64,000 nucleotides of DNA from Sulfuritalea sp. GTDB lineage: Bacteria > Pseudomonadota > Gammaproteobacteria > Burkholderiales > Rhodocyclaceae. The notes beneath the pieces are model-generated. The model had not been told where the DNA came from. It did no database searches and saw only the letters and a list, made by a program, of their open reading frames with translations. The stretch covers positions 248,001 to 312,000 of the forward strand of contig JADJVS010000012.1 of assembly GCA_016710465.1 (NCBI GenBank), given 5' to 3'. This document shows positions 16,505-26,295 of the stretch, in pieces (within the stretch, counting starts at the first letter, position 1; every line of letters starts with the position of its first letter). Both the position numbers and the translations under genes were made by a program.

Positions 16505-17146
16505 TCAGTTTGTCCGCCGCTTGCGGCTGGCCAATAGCGCCGCCTCGGCGCGGTTGCTGACGCCCATGGCCTTCATGATGGCCGAGACGTGGATTTTGAC
16601 TGTGCCTTCGGTGAGGCCCAGCAGCTCGCCGATCTGGCGGTTGCTGCGGCCTTCGGCCAGCAGGTCGAGCACACGCGCCTGCGCCGCGGTGAGGCCGAAG
16701 CGCTGGGCCAGCGGCTTGCCTTCGGCCTGGGCCGATCCGCTGCGGCTGGCGAGTTCCTGCAGCTTTTGCGGCAGGTAGATTTCGCCCGAGAGCACGGCAC
16801 GCAGGGCGTCGAGCAGTTCGTTGCTGGAACCCGCCTTGGAAACGAAACCCGAGGCGCCGGCCTTCATCACCTTGGATACGGTATCGGCATCGTCGAGCGC
16901 CGAGAGCACCACCACCGGCACCGTCGGAAAGCGCCGGCGCACCAGCGGCAGGAAGGTCTGGCCCTTGGTGCCGGGCAGCATCAGGTCGAGGATCATCATG
17001 TCGACGTCCTCCTTCTCCAGCACGCCGATCGCCTCGTTGGCATCCGGCACGCCGATGGTTTGCGTTTCGGCGCCCAGGCCACACAGCGTCGCCAGCAGGC
17101 CCTCGCGCACCAGAGCGTGGTCTTCGACCACCAGAACTTTCAGCAT
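16505..17146 (-). CDS. LuxR-family (NarL-type) response regulator
   Basis: 213-residue cytoplasmic response regulator. The receiver domain (1-120) has acidic pair E8-D9, phosphoacceptor D54 in MMILDLMLPG, and a conserved Lys in SKAG. The C-terminal LuxR helix-turn-helix has LTAAQARVLDLLAEGRSNRQI and GTVKIHVSAIM. No histidine kinase is adjacent. It converges on the oxidoreductase gene, 4 bp between the stops, and is divergent from the PhaM-like gene. Its targets cannot be read from the sequence. Confidence 0.9.
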   Translation of the reverse strand: MLKVLVVEDHALVREGLLATLCGLGAETQTIGVPDANEAIGVLEKEDVDMMILDLMLPGTKGQTFLPLVRRRFPTVPVVVLSALDDADTVSKVMKAGASGFVSKAGSSNELLDALRAVLSGEIYLPQKLQELASRSGSAQAEGKPLAQRFGLTAAQARVLDLLAEGRSNRQIGELLGLTEGTVKIHVSAIMKAMGVSNRAEAALLASRKRRTN

Positions 17147-17243
17147 GGTTTCTCCCGCGAGCCGGCATCAAATATGACGATGCCCATTCTAACGTCCAGA
17201 GCGCCGCTGCGGTAAGATCATCCCATTCTTACGGGAGCACGCC

Positions 17244-17642
17244 ATGAGCACGACACCGACCGATCCGATGGAGTTCATCAAGTCCCTCTGGGGCAATACC
17301 GGCATGCCGCTACCCGGCCTGGTGACGCCGACCCTGGACACCAACGAACTTGACAAGCGCATCACCGACCTGAAGGCCGTCGAGGGTTGGCTGAAGACCA
17401 ATCTCGGCATGCTGCAGATGACCATCCAGAGTCTGGAGATGCAGCGCGCCACACTCTCCGCCTTCCAGGCTATCAGCCAGTCGGCCAGCAGCCCCGAGGC
17501 GCAGGCCAACCCCTTCGCCAATCCGGCGCTGTGGCCGTGGAACTTCATGCAGAACGCTGGGCAGCCGCCGGCCGCGGACGCATCCGGCAGTGCCGAAGCG
17601 GCCGCCCCGGAAGCCGCCAAGGGCAAGGACAAGAAGAAGTAG
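17244..17642 (+). CDS. phaM: PhaM-like polyhydroxyalkanoate granule protein
   Basis: 132-residue protein matching the PhaM family of betaproteobacteria, which links PHA granules to the nucleoid and activates PHA synthase. The N-terminal motif DPMEFIKSLWGN and central helix ELDKRITDLKAVEGWLKTNL are characteristic. The C-terminus is Ala/Lys-rich, ending KGKDKKK, suited to DNA binding. No PHA synthase gene lies nearby. Preceded by ACGGGAG, a fair ribosome-binding site. Confidence 0.8.
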   Translation: MSTTPTDPMEFIKSLWGNTGMPLPGLVTPTLDTNELDKRITDLKAVEGWLKTNLGMLQMTIQSLEMQRATLSAFQAISQSASSPEAQANPFANPALWPWNFMQNAGQPPAADASGSAEAAAPEAAKGKDKKK

Positions 17643-17667
17643 CGTTGCGCCTCGCGGCGGGCCGGCG

Positions 17668-18573
17668 TCAGCGCAGGCCCAGCCAGAGCGGGATGCTGAG
17701 CATGCTAAGCAGCGTGCCCGCCGAAATCAGCCAGGCCACGCGCGCGCCGTCGCCACCCATGCGCTGGGCCAGGATATAGGCCGAACTCGCGGCCGGCAGG
17801 GCGGCGAAAATCAGCGCTACATCGGCGTGCACGCCGCTCAAACCGAAGGCGCGTATCAGCAACCAGGCAATCGCCGGCATCGCCACCAGCTTGACCAGCA
17901 GCAGATAGCCCGCCGCCAGGTGCGTCGCCGTCCCGCCAGCGCCGACTATGCGCAGTCCGCCGCCTACCGCCAGCAAGCCGAGCACGATCGCGGCATCGCC
18001 CAACCTGCCGAGGAATTTGAGCGCCACCGTCGGCAGTTCGAGGCCGCCCAGGTTGGCGGCGATGCCGGCCAGGGTCGCCAGGATCAGCGGATTGCGCAGC
18101 AGTTCGCGCAGCACGCCGGCCTCGCCATGGCGCGCCAGCATCCACACTGCGGCCAGGTTGGCCGGCGGCACCATGAGGCCGACGACGATGCCCATCGCGG
18201 CGATTCCCGGGATGCCGTGGAGCGTACCGGCGACCGCCAGCCCGATGTAGGAATTGAAGCGGAAGGCGCACTGGTATTGCGAGGCAAAGGAGATCGGCGT
18301 GATCGGCAAGAGGCGCGCTGCCAGGCCGAGCAGCATGCCGCCGGCCATCGCCGCGCCGGCGACCGCCAGCATCGGCGCCGCTGACGACCAGGCAATGTGC
18401 GCCTTGACCAGGCCGTTGAACAGCAGCGCCGGAAACAGCACGTAGTAGACCAGCTTCTCAAGCCCGCCCCAGAAGTGGTCGCCCAAGTGCAGGATGCGGC
18501 GCAGGCTGGCGCCGAGCAGGATCAGGGCAAAGTCGGGAAGGAGTGCGAGGGCGAGTGCGGTATCGACGGGCAT
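17668..18573 (-). CDS. AEC family transporter (auxin efflux carrier-like)
   Basis: 301-residue inner-membrane carrier with about ten hydrophobic segments, beginning LALALLPDFALILLGASLRR. Members of this family export or exchange small organic acids such as malate or malonate. It lies 7 bp downstream of the CoA-transferase gene in the same direction, so a role with the CoA-ester pathway is inferred. A copy of the dispersed repeat sits in its coding sequence and encodes VGAGGTAT. Confidence 0.85.
   Translation of the reverse strand: MPVDTALALALLPDFALILLGASLRRILHLGDHFWGGLEKLVYYVLFPALLFNGLVKAHIAWSSAAPMLAVAGAAMAGGMLLGLAARLLPITPISFASQYQCAFRFNSYIGLAVAGTLHGIPGIAAMGIVVGLMVPPANLAAVWMLARHGEAGVLRELLRNPLILATLAGIAANLGGLELPTVALKFLGRLGDAAIVLGLLAVGGGLRIVGAGGTATHLAAGYLLLVKLVAMPAIAWLLIRAFGLSGVHADVALIFAALPAASSAYILAQRMGGDGARVAWLISAGTLLSMLSIPLWLGLR
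17925..17947 (-). repeat. Dispersed 23-bp repeat, copy 2
   Basis: Inside the AEC carrier, sense strand; encodes VGAGGTA. Matches the consensus with variable triplet GGG and a perfect ACGGCGA tail. Confidence 0.75.
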
Positions 18574-18580
18574 CGTCGCC

Positions 18581-19795
18581 CTAGATTACCTTGGCCTCGC
18601 GAAAGGCGCCGATCTCGGCGGCGGAAAAACCGGCGGCGGCAAGCACCGCCTCGCTGTCGGCTCCGGCTGCGGGTGCCGGTTCCGCAACCGCCCTTGGCCA
18701 GGCCGACAGCCGGAACGGTGGCGCGTATTGTTTGACGCCATCCAGGTCGACGACCATCTCGCGGGCCATGACCTGCGGATGCTGGAGCACCTCGTCGACG
18801 CGCAGGATGGGCGTTACGCAGCAATCCGCGGCGGCGAAGATCGGTTCCCAATGCGCCATGGGTTGCGAGGCCAGCAAGGCAGCGAGTTCGCTTTTCACCT
18901 CACGCCCCTTGCTGCCGGTAGCAAGGCCGTAGGGCGCCAGATCGGCGCGGCCGATCGCGGCGCACATTGCCTGCCAGAACTTCGGCTCCAGCGCGCCGAC
19001 GGCGAGGTAGCGATCGTCGGCCGTGCGATACACGCCGTAGCAGGGCACGCCGCCGGTCAGCAGATCGGCGCCGCGCGGTGCCGGCTTGCCGAAGACCTGG
19101 GTGGTCACCAGCGGGAAGATGTTGTGCGCCAGCACGGCGTCGGTCATGGCCACATCGACGTGGCTGCCCCGCCCCGTGGCCTTGGCGCCGATCACCGCAG
19201 CAAGAACGCCGAGCAGCGGAGTAAGCGCTCCTCCAAGCACGTCGCCGATCTGCAGGTTGGGGATGGCGGGCGGCCCGCTCTTTTCGCCGTCGTGGCTGCC
19301 GATCTGGTCGAGCAGGCCCGAGGTCGCCAGAAAGTTGATGTCGTGGCCGGCATGCTCGGCCCAAGGCCCGGTCTGGCCGTAGCCGGTGATCGCGCAATAG
19401 ACGATGCGCGGGTTGATCGCCTGCACCGCCGCGTAGCCGATGCCCAGCTTGTCCACCACGCCGGGGCGGAAGCTCTCGAAGATCACGTCGGCGTCTTTCG
19501 CCAGGCGCAGGAAGGCCGCCACGCCGGCGGCCTGCTTGAGATCGAGGCGCAGGCTTTTCTTGTTGCGATTGACCATGCGGAAGAAGACGCTGTCGCCACT
19601 GCCGCCGCCAGCGGCGGCGCGCTCGCCCGGCCCCATGGCGCGGGCATAGTCGCCGGGACCCGTATCCTCGATTTTGATCACCTCGGCACCGAGGTCGGCC
19701 AGATGCATGGTCGCCACCGGCCCGGGCAGCAGGCGCGTCAGATCAAGCACGCGGATGCCCGCGAGCGGGCCGGATCGCGCCACCGATTCAGTCAT
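18581..19795 (-). CDS. CaiB/BaiF family CoA-transferase
   Basis: 404-residue family III CoA-transferase, which moves CoA between carboxylic acids through an aspartyl-CoA intermediate. The N-terminus GIRVLDLTRLLPGPVATMHLADLGAEVIKIE is typical. The usual catalytic Asp region is present as NFLATSGLLDQIG with preceding GHDINFL. It overlaps the upstream ligase-like gene by 8 bp, so both probably act on the same acid. Substrate unknown. Confidence 0.88.
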   Translation of the reverse strand: MTESVARSGPLAGIRVLDLTRLLPGPVATMHLADLGAEVIKIEDTGPGDYARAMGPGERAAAGGGSGDSVFFRMVNRNKKSLRLDLKQAAGVAAFLRLAKDADVIFESFRPGVVDKLGIGYAAVQAINPRIVYCAITGYGQTGPWAEHAGHDINFLATSGLLDQIGSHDGEKSGPPAIPNLQIGDVLGGALTPLLGVLAAVIGAKATGRGSHVDVAMTDAVLAHNIFPLVTTQVFGKPAPRGADLLTGGVPCYGVYRTADDRYLAVGALEPKFWQAMCAAIGRADLAPYGLATGSKGREVKSELAALLASQPMAHWEPIFAAADCCVTPILRVDEVLQHPQVMAREMVVDLDGVKQYAPPFRLSAWPRAVAEPAPAAGADSEAVLAAAGFSAAEIGAFREAKVI

Positions 19796-21023
19796 ACTTG
19801 CGCGCGTCCTCGATCACCTTGCCGTCATTGGCCAGGCTGCCGGCGGCGACCAGCTTGATTTCGGCGCGCAGCTTGGTCACATCGCGCACGCTGTCGGCAA
19901 TCGCCTTTTCCAGTTCGGCGCCCGGCGCGGCGACCTCGCAGTTGAACGTCATCAGGTCGGTGCTGTCCGGATTGGTCACCACCAGCCGCGCCTTGGCAAT
20001 CTCGGGATGGCGCTTGACTACGGCGGCGACCTGCTCGGGATGCACGAACATGCCCTTGATCTTGGTGGTCTGGTCGGCGCGGCCCATCCAGCCCTTGATG
20101 CGCATGTTGGTGCGGCCGCAGGGCGAGGCGCCGGCGAGCACGGCGGAAAGATCGCCGGTGCCGAAGCGGATCAGTGGGTAGTCGCTGTTGAAGGTGGTGA
20201 CGACGACTTCGCCGACCTCGCCTTCCGCCACCGGATCGCCGGTGCCGGGACGCACGATCTCGACGATCACGCCTTCATCGACGACCAGACCCTGGCGCGC
20301 CTCCGTCTCGTAGGCGATGACGCCGAGCTCGGCCGTGGCATAGGCCTGGTAGCCGGCAATCCCGCGCGCCAGCAGCGCATCGCGCACCGGCGGCAGGAAG
20401 GCCTCGCCAGAGACCAGTGCCTTGGTCAGCGAGGGCAGTTTGATGCCGAGTTCGTCGGCCTTCTCCAGCAGGATGCGCAGGAAGGATGGCGTGCCGACAT
20501 AGCCGTTCGGTTGCAAGTCGGCCATCGCCGCCACCTGCTGCTCGGTCTGGCCGACTCCGGCAGGGAACACGGTGCAGCCCAGCGCCTGCGCCCCGGCTTC
20601 GAGGATCCAGGCGCCCGGCGTCATGTGATAGGAAAAGCTGTTATGCACCAGGTCCCCGCCGCGGAAGCCCGCTGCGTACAAGGCACGGGCCGTGCGCCAG
20701 TAATCGGCACTGCGCCCCTCGGGTTCGTAGATCGGGCCGGGCGAGGAAAACACGCGCCCCAACTGGCCCCAGCCTGAAGCCGCCAGCCCGCCGAACGGCC
20801 GCCGCGTCTTCTGCAACTCGATCAGATCGCTCTTGCGTACCACTGGCAAGGCGGCGAGCGCCTCGACCGAATTGATCGTCGCCGCGTCAACATGCTTCAG
20901 GGATTCGGCGAAATACGCCGTGTTGGCCTTGGCGTGCGCAATCTGCTGCGGCAGGCGTGTCGCCAGCGCCGACTTTCGCTCGGCGGGACTGCGGGTTTCG
21001 AGGGCGTCGAGGAATTTGGACAT
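19788..21023 (-). CDS. Phenylacetate-CoA ligase family (AMP-binding) protein
   Basis: 411-residue ANL-superfamily adenylate-forming enzyme of the PaaK group, likely activating an organic acid to its CoA thioester. Start MSKFLDALETRSPAER at 21023 is preferred over an upstream ATG. Seen: NSFSYHMTPGAW, the YATAELGVIAYE stretch that follows the adenylate-binding part, and the hinge GRADQTTKIKGMFVHPEQV with a Lys in the C-terminal domain. It heads the ligase / CoA-transferase / AEC carrier set downstream of the Liv genes. A dispersed-repeat copy encodes KSALATR near its N-terminus. Confidence 0.82.
   Translation of the reverse strand: MSKFLDALETRSPAERKSALATRLPQQIAHAKANTAYFAESLKHVDAATINSVEALAALPVVRKSDLIELQKTRRPFGGLAASGWGQLGRVFSSPGPIYEPEGRSADYWRTARALYAAGFRGGDLVHNSFSYHMTPGAWILEAGAQALGCTVFPAGVGQTEQQVAAMADLQPNGYVGTPSFLRILLEKADELGIKLPSLTKALVSGEAFLPPVRDALLARGIAGYQAYATAELGVIAYETEARQGLVVDEGVIVEIVRPGTGDPVAEGEVGEVVVTTFNSDYPLIRFGTGDLSAVLAGASPCGRTNMRIKGWMGRADQTTKIKGMFVHPEQVAAVVKRHPEIAKARLVVTNPDSTDLMTFNCEVAAPGAELEKAIADSVRDVTKLRAEIKLVAAGSLANDGKVIEDARKYD
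20952..20974 (-). repeat. Dispersed 23-bp repeat, copy 3
   Basis: Inside the PaaK-like ligase, sense strand, read in the frame SALAT, different from copy 2. The tail is degenerate (ACGCCTG). Confidence 0.65.
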
Positions 21024-21193
21024 GTTTGCTCCGGATTGGGTAAGCGGCGGCCGACGGACCTGAAGCACCAAGCGATGCAAGGCGCGAAAGGCCGACGTTT
21101 AGTCTTCTTCGCTTTGCGTGCCTGGGATTCCGCTTCGCGGGCAGGCAACGAGGCCTTGAGCAACGCCGCAGCGCGCCGCGTGATTCAGGGCCG

Positions 21194-22006
21194 TCAAGCG
21201 AGCCAGCGCTTGCGGCGGCGGTAATGCTTCGCTTCGCGGAAGCTCTTGCGCTCGCCCGAGGAAATGCCGAGGTAGAACTCCTTGACGTCCTCGTTGTTTG
21301 CCAGGTCCGACGCCGCGCCTTCCATCACCACGCGGCCGTTTTCGAGGATGTAGCCGAAGTCGGCGTAGCGCAGCGCCATGTTGGTGTTCTGCTCGGCCAG
21401 CAAAAAGGTGACCTTCTCGCGCTGATTGAGGTCCTTGACGATGCCGAAAACCTCATCGACGATCTGCGGCGCGAGGCCCATCGAGGGCTCGTCGAGCAGC
21501 ACCATGGTCGGGTTGGCCATCAGCGCGCGTCCGATGGCGCACATCTGCTGCTCGCCGCCCGAGGTGTAGGCCGCCTGGCTGGTGCGGCGCGTCTTCAGGC
21601 GGGGGAAATAGTTGTAAACCTTCTCCAGCGTCTGCGCCACGGCGGCCTTGCCGTCGCTGCGCGTGTAACTGCCTGTCATCAGATTTTCTTCGATGGTCAG
21701 GTGGCCAAAACAATGGCGGCCTTCCATGACCTGGACCACGCCGCGCTTGACCAGATCGGCCGGCGTCAGTGCCTCGATCCGTTCACCGCGACATTCGATC
21801 GAACCCTTGGTGACCTCGCCGCGTTCGCCGTGCAGCAGGTTGCTCACCGCTCGCAGGGTGGTGGTCTTGCCGGCGCCGTTGCCGCCCAGCAGGGCGACGA
21901 TGCTGCCCTCGGGCACGGACAGCGAAACGCCCTTGAGCACGAGGATCACGTGGTTGTAAATCACCTCGATGCTATTGACGTTGAGAAGGATGTTGGCGGT
22001 AGTCAT
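21194..22006 (-). CDS. livF: Branched-chain amino acid-type ABC transporter ATPase LivF
   Basis: 270-residue ATPase of a HAAT-type importer. Walker A is GGNGAGKTT, the signature region is SGGEQQMCAIGRAL, and Walker B is MVLLDEPSMGL. The C-terminus has a basic tail, KHYRRRKRWLA, slightly longer than E. coli LivF. It follows the binding-protein gene by 66 bp. With the CoA ligases around, the cargo is more likely an aromatic or short-chain acid than leucine; that is inference. Confidence 0.9.
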   Translation of the reverse strand: MTTANILLNVNSIEVIYNHVILVLKGVSLSVPEGSIVALLGGNGAGKTTTLRAVSNLLHGERGEVTKGSIECRGERIEALTPADLVKRGVVQVMEGRHCFGHLTIEENLMTGSYTRSDGKAAVAQTLEKVYNYFPRLKTRRTSQAAYTSGGEQQMCAIGRALMANPTMVLLDEPSMGLAPQIVDEVFGIVKDLNQREKVTFLLAEQNTNMALRYADFGYILENGRVVMEGAASDLANNEDVKEFYLGISSGERKSFREAKHYRRRKRWLA

Positions 22007-22072
22007 GTGCTCTTTCAGGGAACAGAAGACAGAAGGCGGGGAACGGCAAACCGTCCCCCGCCGTCGGGCTGA

Positions 22073-23404
22073 TTACTTCTTGCAGTCTTCCGGCGTGCGC
22101 GGCTTGATCTTCTTTTCTTCCGCATACTTGGCCGAAGCCAGCATCACCATCGGACGCAGCACCTTCTCGTCACCCTGGTACCAGTCGGACGTGAAGTTCC
22201 ACTTCTTGCCATCCCAGGTGTGCACGCGCGCCCAGGCCGAACCCATGTGGTCGAGACAGGAGGTCTGCACCGGACGCATCACGCCGGCCAGACCCATGCC
22301 GTCCAGCGCCTTCTGGTCGAGGTTGAGGTTTTCCAGGCCCCAGCGCATCTGCTCGCCGGTGATGCGCTTGCCCTTGCCGTAGCGACCCTGCGCCGCGCGC
22401 ACGGCCTCGACCTGCAACATCGAAGAAATCAGGCCGCGCATGTAGAGCACCTGGCCGACTTCTTCTTTCGGCCCCGTCCCCTGGCCCTTGGCATGCAGCT
22501 TCTCGAGAACCTCCTTGACCACCTTGGAGCCCTGCTCGGCGCCGTGCTGCATGGCCAGGGCGTTGTAGCCCTTGGCACCATCGCCGACGTCCTTGACATC
22601 CGGCTCGGCGCCGGCCCACCAAATGCCATACATCTTCTCGCGCGGGTAGCCGGTAGCCTGGGCTTCCTTGAGCGAGGTCGAGTTCATCACGCCCCAGCCC
22701 CAGAGGAAAACATAGTCAGGCTTGTTCTGGCGGATCTGCAGCCAGGTGGCCTTCTGCTCGACGCCAGGGTGGGCGACCGGAAGCAGTGAAAGATCGAAAC
22801 CGTGCATCTTGGCGCGTTCCTGCAGCAGGGCGATCGGCTCCTTGCCGTAGGGGCTGTCGTGATAGACCAGGGTAATCTTCTTGCCCTTGAGCTTGTCGAA
22901 ACCGCCTTCCTTCTTCGCGACGTGCTGCACCAGCACGTCGGCGCCCATCCAGTAGGTGCCAACCAGCGGGAAGTTCCAGCCGAATACGGCGCCGTTCTGC
23001 GACTCGCTGCGGCCATAGCCGGCGGTGATCACGGGGATCTTGTCGACCGGGGCCTTTTCGGTCAGGGCGAAGGTGATGCCGGTGGACAAGGGCTGCACCG
23101 CGGTGGCGCCGCCATGCTTGCCTTTCAGGCGCTCGTAGCACTCGACACCGCGGTCGGTGGCGTAACCGGTTTCGCACTCTTCCCAGATCATCTTGACGCC
23201 ATTTACGCCACCGCGGGCATTGGTCAGCTTCAGGTAGTCAACGAAGCCGTTGGCCCAGGGCGTGCCGTTGGGCGCATAGGCGCCGGTGCGATAGGCCAGC
23301 ACGGGGAAGAACTGCTCTTCGGCCGCGAACGCGGGGGTGGTGAGTGCAGCGGACAGCCCGATCGCGGCGAGCGATGCGGCGACGGCGAGTTTGCGTAGTT
23401 TCAT
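22073..23404 (-). CDS. livK: ABC transporter periplasmic substrate-binding protein (LivK-type)
   Basis: 443-residue periplasmic binding protein with an N-terminal signal peptide ending ALTTPAFA|AEE. The Peripla_BP fold follows, with YRTGAYAPNGTPWANGF and GVNGVKMIWEECETGYATDRG. This long subfamily accompanies acyl-CoA synthetase genes in many betaproteobacteria. It sits between livM and livF; high dose is expected because binding proteins are needed in excess. Confidence 0.9.
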   Translation of the reverse strand: MKLRKLAVAASLAAIGLSAALTTPAFAAEEQFFPVLAYRTGAYAPNGTPWANGFVDYLKLTNARGGVNGVKMIWEECETGYATDRGVECYERLKGKHGGATAVQPLSTGITFALTEKAPVDKIPVITAGYGRSESQNGAVFGWNFPLVGTYWMGADVLVQHVAKKEGGFDKLKGKKITLVYHDSPYGKEPIALLQERAKMHGFDLSLLPVAHPGVEQKATWLQIRQNKPDYVFLWGWGVMNSTSLKEAQATGYPREKMYGIWWAGAEPDVKDVGDGAKGYNALAMQHGAEQGSKVVKEVLEKLHAKGQGTGPKEEVGQVLYMRGLISSMLQVEAVRAAQGRYGKGKRITGEQMRWGLENLNLDQKALDGMGLAGVMRPVQTSCLDHMGSAWARVHTWDGKKWNFTSDWYQGDEKVLRPMVMLASAKYAEEKKIKPRTPEDCKK

Positions 23405-23475
23405 GTTGTCTCCTCTTGAATGATATGGGTACTACACCTGCAGAACCTGCTTTGACGAAAGACCTGCCGCGACGT

Positions 23476-24552
23476 TCAGTGCGGGAAGGGCCACAAGCGC
23501 AGTTTTTCGCGACCCGTTGCCCACAGGCGCGCGATGCCGTGCGGTTCGACGATCAGGAAAAACACGATCAGCGAACCGAAGATGATGAATTCGACATGGG
23601 AAACCAGGGCGATCGAAACATCCATTCCCAGCAGACTGCCCACCAGCGGCAACATCTGGTTGAGGAAGATCGGCAGGATCACGATGAAGGCGGCGCCGAA
23701 GAAGCTGCCGGAAATCGCGCCCATGCCGCCGATGATGACCATGAACAGCAATTGCAGCGAGCGGTCGATGGAGAATGCCGCCGGCTCCCAGGAGCCGAGG
23801 TTGACGAAGCCCCACAGGGCGCCGGCAACGCCGAGGTAGAAGGAACTGACGGCGAAGGCGGTGAGCTTGGAGTACATCGGGCGGATGCCGATCACGGTCG
23901 CCGCCACGTCCATGTCGCGGATCGCCATCCACTGCCGGCCCATGTTGCCGCGCACCAGGTTCTTCGCCATGAGGCTGAAAACGACAAGGATGCCGAGGCA
24001 GAAGAGGTACTTGTCGGTCGGCGAGCTGATGGTCCAGCCGAACAGGCTGATGTCGGCGACCGACACCGAACCCGACGAGGCATTGTTGGTGAACCACTTG
24101 ATGCGCAGGAATGCCCAGTCGCAGAAGAACTGCGCCGCCAGCGTCGCCACGGCGAGGTAAAGCCCGCGCACGCGCAGGCTCGGCACGCCGAACACGATGC
24201 CCACGGCGGCGGCCATCAGGCCACCCAGCAGGATCGCGGCCAGCGCCGGCATGCCATCGACGCGAATGAGGAAATTGTAGGCCGCGTAGGCCCCCACCGC
24301 CATCGAGGCGCCGGCGCCAAGGGTGATCTGGCCGCAGTAGCCGACCAGGATGTTCACGCCCAGGGCCGCCAGCGACAGGATCAGGAAGGGCACCAGGATG
24401 GCGCGGAACATGTACTCGTCCACCAGCATCGGCACGCCGACGAAGGCGAAGACCACGAGGGCGAGAATCGCCCAGCGATCCTGCGGAATGGCGAAGACCT
24501 GCTGATCGGCCTTGTACGAGGTCTTGAACTGACCGTTTTCTCTATAGAACAT
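23476..24552 (-). CDS. livM: ABC transporter permease LivM
   Basis: 358-residue inner-membrane permease with about ten membrane segments. The motif GYCGQITLGAGASMAVGAY around residue 110-130 is typical of LivM. It lies 15 bp downstream of livH, and its partner ATPases are livG and livF in the same operon. Confidence 0.92.
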   Translation of the reverse strand: MFYRENGQFKTSYKADQQVFAIPQDRWAILALVVFAFVGVPMLVDEYMFRAILVPFLILSLAALGVNILVGYCGQITLGAGASMAVGAYAAYNFLIRVDGMPALAAILLGGLMAAAVGIVFGVPSLRVRGLYLAVATLAAQFFCDWAFLRIKWFTNNASSGSVSVADISLFGWTISSPTDKYLFCLGILVVFSLMAKNLVRGNMGRQWMAIRDMDVAATVIGIRPMYSKLTAFAVSSFYLGVAGALWGFVNLGSWEPAAFSIDRSLQLLFMVIIGGMGAISGSFFGAAFIVILPIFLNQMLPLVGSLLGMDVSIALVSHVEFIIFGSLIVFFLIVEPHGIARLWATGREKLRLWPFPH

Positions 24553-24567
24553 TGCGCAGTCCCCGAA

Positions 24568-25497
24568 TCAGACGCGGTCGATGATCTTCTCGCCGAACAG
24601 GCCTTGCGGCCTGAACAGGAGGAACACCAGCGCCAGCATGTAGGCAAACCAGATCTCGATGCCGCCACCCACAAATGGGCCGAGATAGACCTCGGACAGC
24701 TTCTCGCCGACCCCGATGATCAGGCCGCCGATGATGGCGCCCGGCACCGACGTCAGGCCGCCGAGGATTACCACCGGCAGGGCTCGCAAGGCAATGGTCG
24801 ACAGCGAAAACTGCACGCCCAGCTTGGAGCCCCAGATGATGCCAGCCACCAGCGCGGTGATGCCGGCGACGCACCAGACGATGACCCAGATGCGGTCCAG
24901 CGGAATGCCGATCGACTGTGCCGCCTGGTGGTCGTCCGCGACGGCGCGCAGGGCACGGCCGGTCGCCGTCTTCTGGAAGAAGATCGACAGCGAGATCACC
25001 AGCAGCGCCGCAATCAGGGCGGCGATGAAGTCCTCCTTGTTGATCAGGATGCCGCCCTCGAAGACGCTCTCCAGCATCATCACCGGCTCCTTGGGCATGC
25101 CGACGTCGATCTTGTAGATGTCGCTGCCGAAGATGGTCTGGCCGATGCCGTCCAGCACGTAGGCAATGCCGAGCGTGGCCATCAGCAGGGTGGCGCCGTC
25201 CTGGTTGACCAGGTAGCGCAGGGCCAGGCGCTCGATCAGCCAGGCGACAACGAACATGACCACGACCGAGACAATGAAGGCCAGCAGGTTGGCGACGAAC
25301 AGGTTTTCAGTGCCCAGCCAGCCTGGAATCCATTCGGAGAAGCGCGCCATCGCCAGCGCGGCGAACAGCACCATCGCGCCCTGGGCGAAGTTGAAAACGC
25401 CGGAAGCCTTGAAGATCAGGACGAAGCCCAGCGCCACGAGCGAGTACAGCATGCCGCTCATCAGGCCGCCGAGCAGGGTTTCCAGGAAAAATGCCAT
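24568..25497 (-). CDS. livH: ABC transporter permease LivH
   Basis: 309-residue permease with eight or so membrane segments. N-terminal FLETLLGGLMSGMLYSLVAL and VFNFAQGAMVLFAA are typical of LivH. The EAA-like loop lies near SIGIPLDRIWVIVW. It is 12 bp downstream of livG. Confidence 0.92.
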   Translation of the reverse strand: MAFFLETLLGGLMSGMLYSLVALGFVLIFKASGVFNFAQGAMVLFAALAMARFSEWIPGWLGTENLFVANLLAFIVSVVVMFVVAWLIERLALRYLVNQDGATLLMATLGIAYVLDGIGQTIFGSDIYKIDVGMPKEPVMMLESVFEGGILINKEDFIAALIAALLVISLSIFFQKTATGRALRAVADDHQAAQSIGIPLDRIWVIVWCVAGITALVAGIIWGSKLGVQFSLSTIALRALPVVILGGLTSVPGAIIGGLIIGVGEKLSEVYLGPFVGGGIEIWFAYMLALVFLLFRPQGLFGEKIIDRV

Positions 25498-25509
25498 GGT
25501 TCGGGGTCC

Positions 25510-26295
25510 TCAGTGGCTGGCGCCGAGATAGGCGCTGATGACATCAGGATTGGCGCGGACCTCGTCGGGCGATCCGTCGCCGATCTTCTTGCCGTAGTCG
25601 AGCACCACGACGCGGTCGGAGATGTCCATCACCACGCCCATGTCGTGCTCGATCAGCACGACGGTGGTGCCGAACTGGTCATTGACGTCGAGGATGAAAC
25701 GGCACATGTCCTGCTTTTCCTCGACGTTCATGCCGGCCATCGGCTCGTCGAGCAGCAGTATCTGCGGCTCCATGGCCAGGGCGCGCGCCAGGTCGACGCG
25801 CTTTTGCAGGCCGTAGGGCAGGCGTCCGACCGGGGTCTTGCGGATGTGCTGGATTTCGAGGAAGTCGATGATTTCCTCGACCTTGGCACGGTGCTCGAGT
25901 TCCTCGCGCTGCGCCGGGCCCAGCCAGAAGGCCTGCTGCAGCATGTTGGCCTTCATCTTCAGGTTGCGCCCGGTCATGATGTTGTCGAGCACCGACATGC
26001 CCTTGAACAGCGCGATGTTCTGGAAGGTACGTGCCAGCCCGGCCTTGGCGGCGCCGTAGGAGTCCATGTTGGCATGGTGCTCGCCGCGCAGGATGATGTC
26101 GCCTTCCTGCGGCCGATACACGCCGTTGATCACGTTCAGCATCGAGCTCTTGCCGGCGCCGTTGGGGCCGATGATGGCGCGGATTTCGTGTTCCAGGACA
26201 TTGAAGGAGATGTCCTGCAGGGCCTTGACGCCGCCGAAGCTGAGGCTGATGTTCCTGAGGTCGAGGATAACCTCGCCGATTTTTCTTCCGCTCAT
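25510..26295 (-). CDS. livG: ABC transporter ATPase LivG
   Basis: 261-residue ATPase. Walker A is GPNGAGKSS, the family LivG extension FQNIALFKGMSVLDNIMTGRN is present, and Walker B is ILLLDEPMAGMN. Its ATG overlaps the stop of the upstream acyl-CoA synthetase by one base, which ties uptake to activation of the substrate. Confidence 0.92.
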   Translation of the reverse strand: MSGRKIGEVILDLRNISLSFGGVKALQDISFNVLEHEIRAIIGPNGAGKSSMLNVINGVYRPQEGDIILRGEHHANMDSYGAAKAGLARTFQNIALFKGMSVLDNIMTGRNLKMKANMLQQAFWLGPAQREELEHRAKVEEIIDFLEIQHIRKTPVGRLPYGLQKRVDLARALAMEPQILLLDEPMAGMNVEEKQDMCRFILDVNDQFGTTVVLIEHDMGVVMDISDRVVVLDYGKKIGDGSPDEVRANPDVISAYLGASH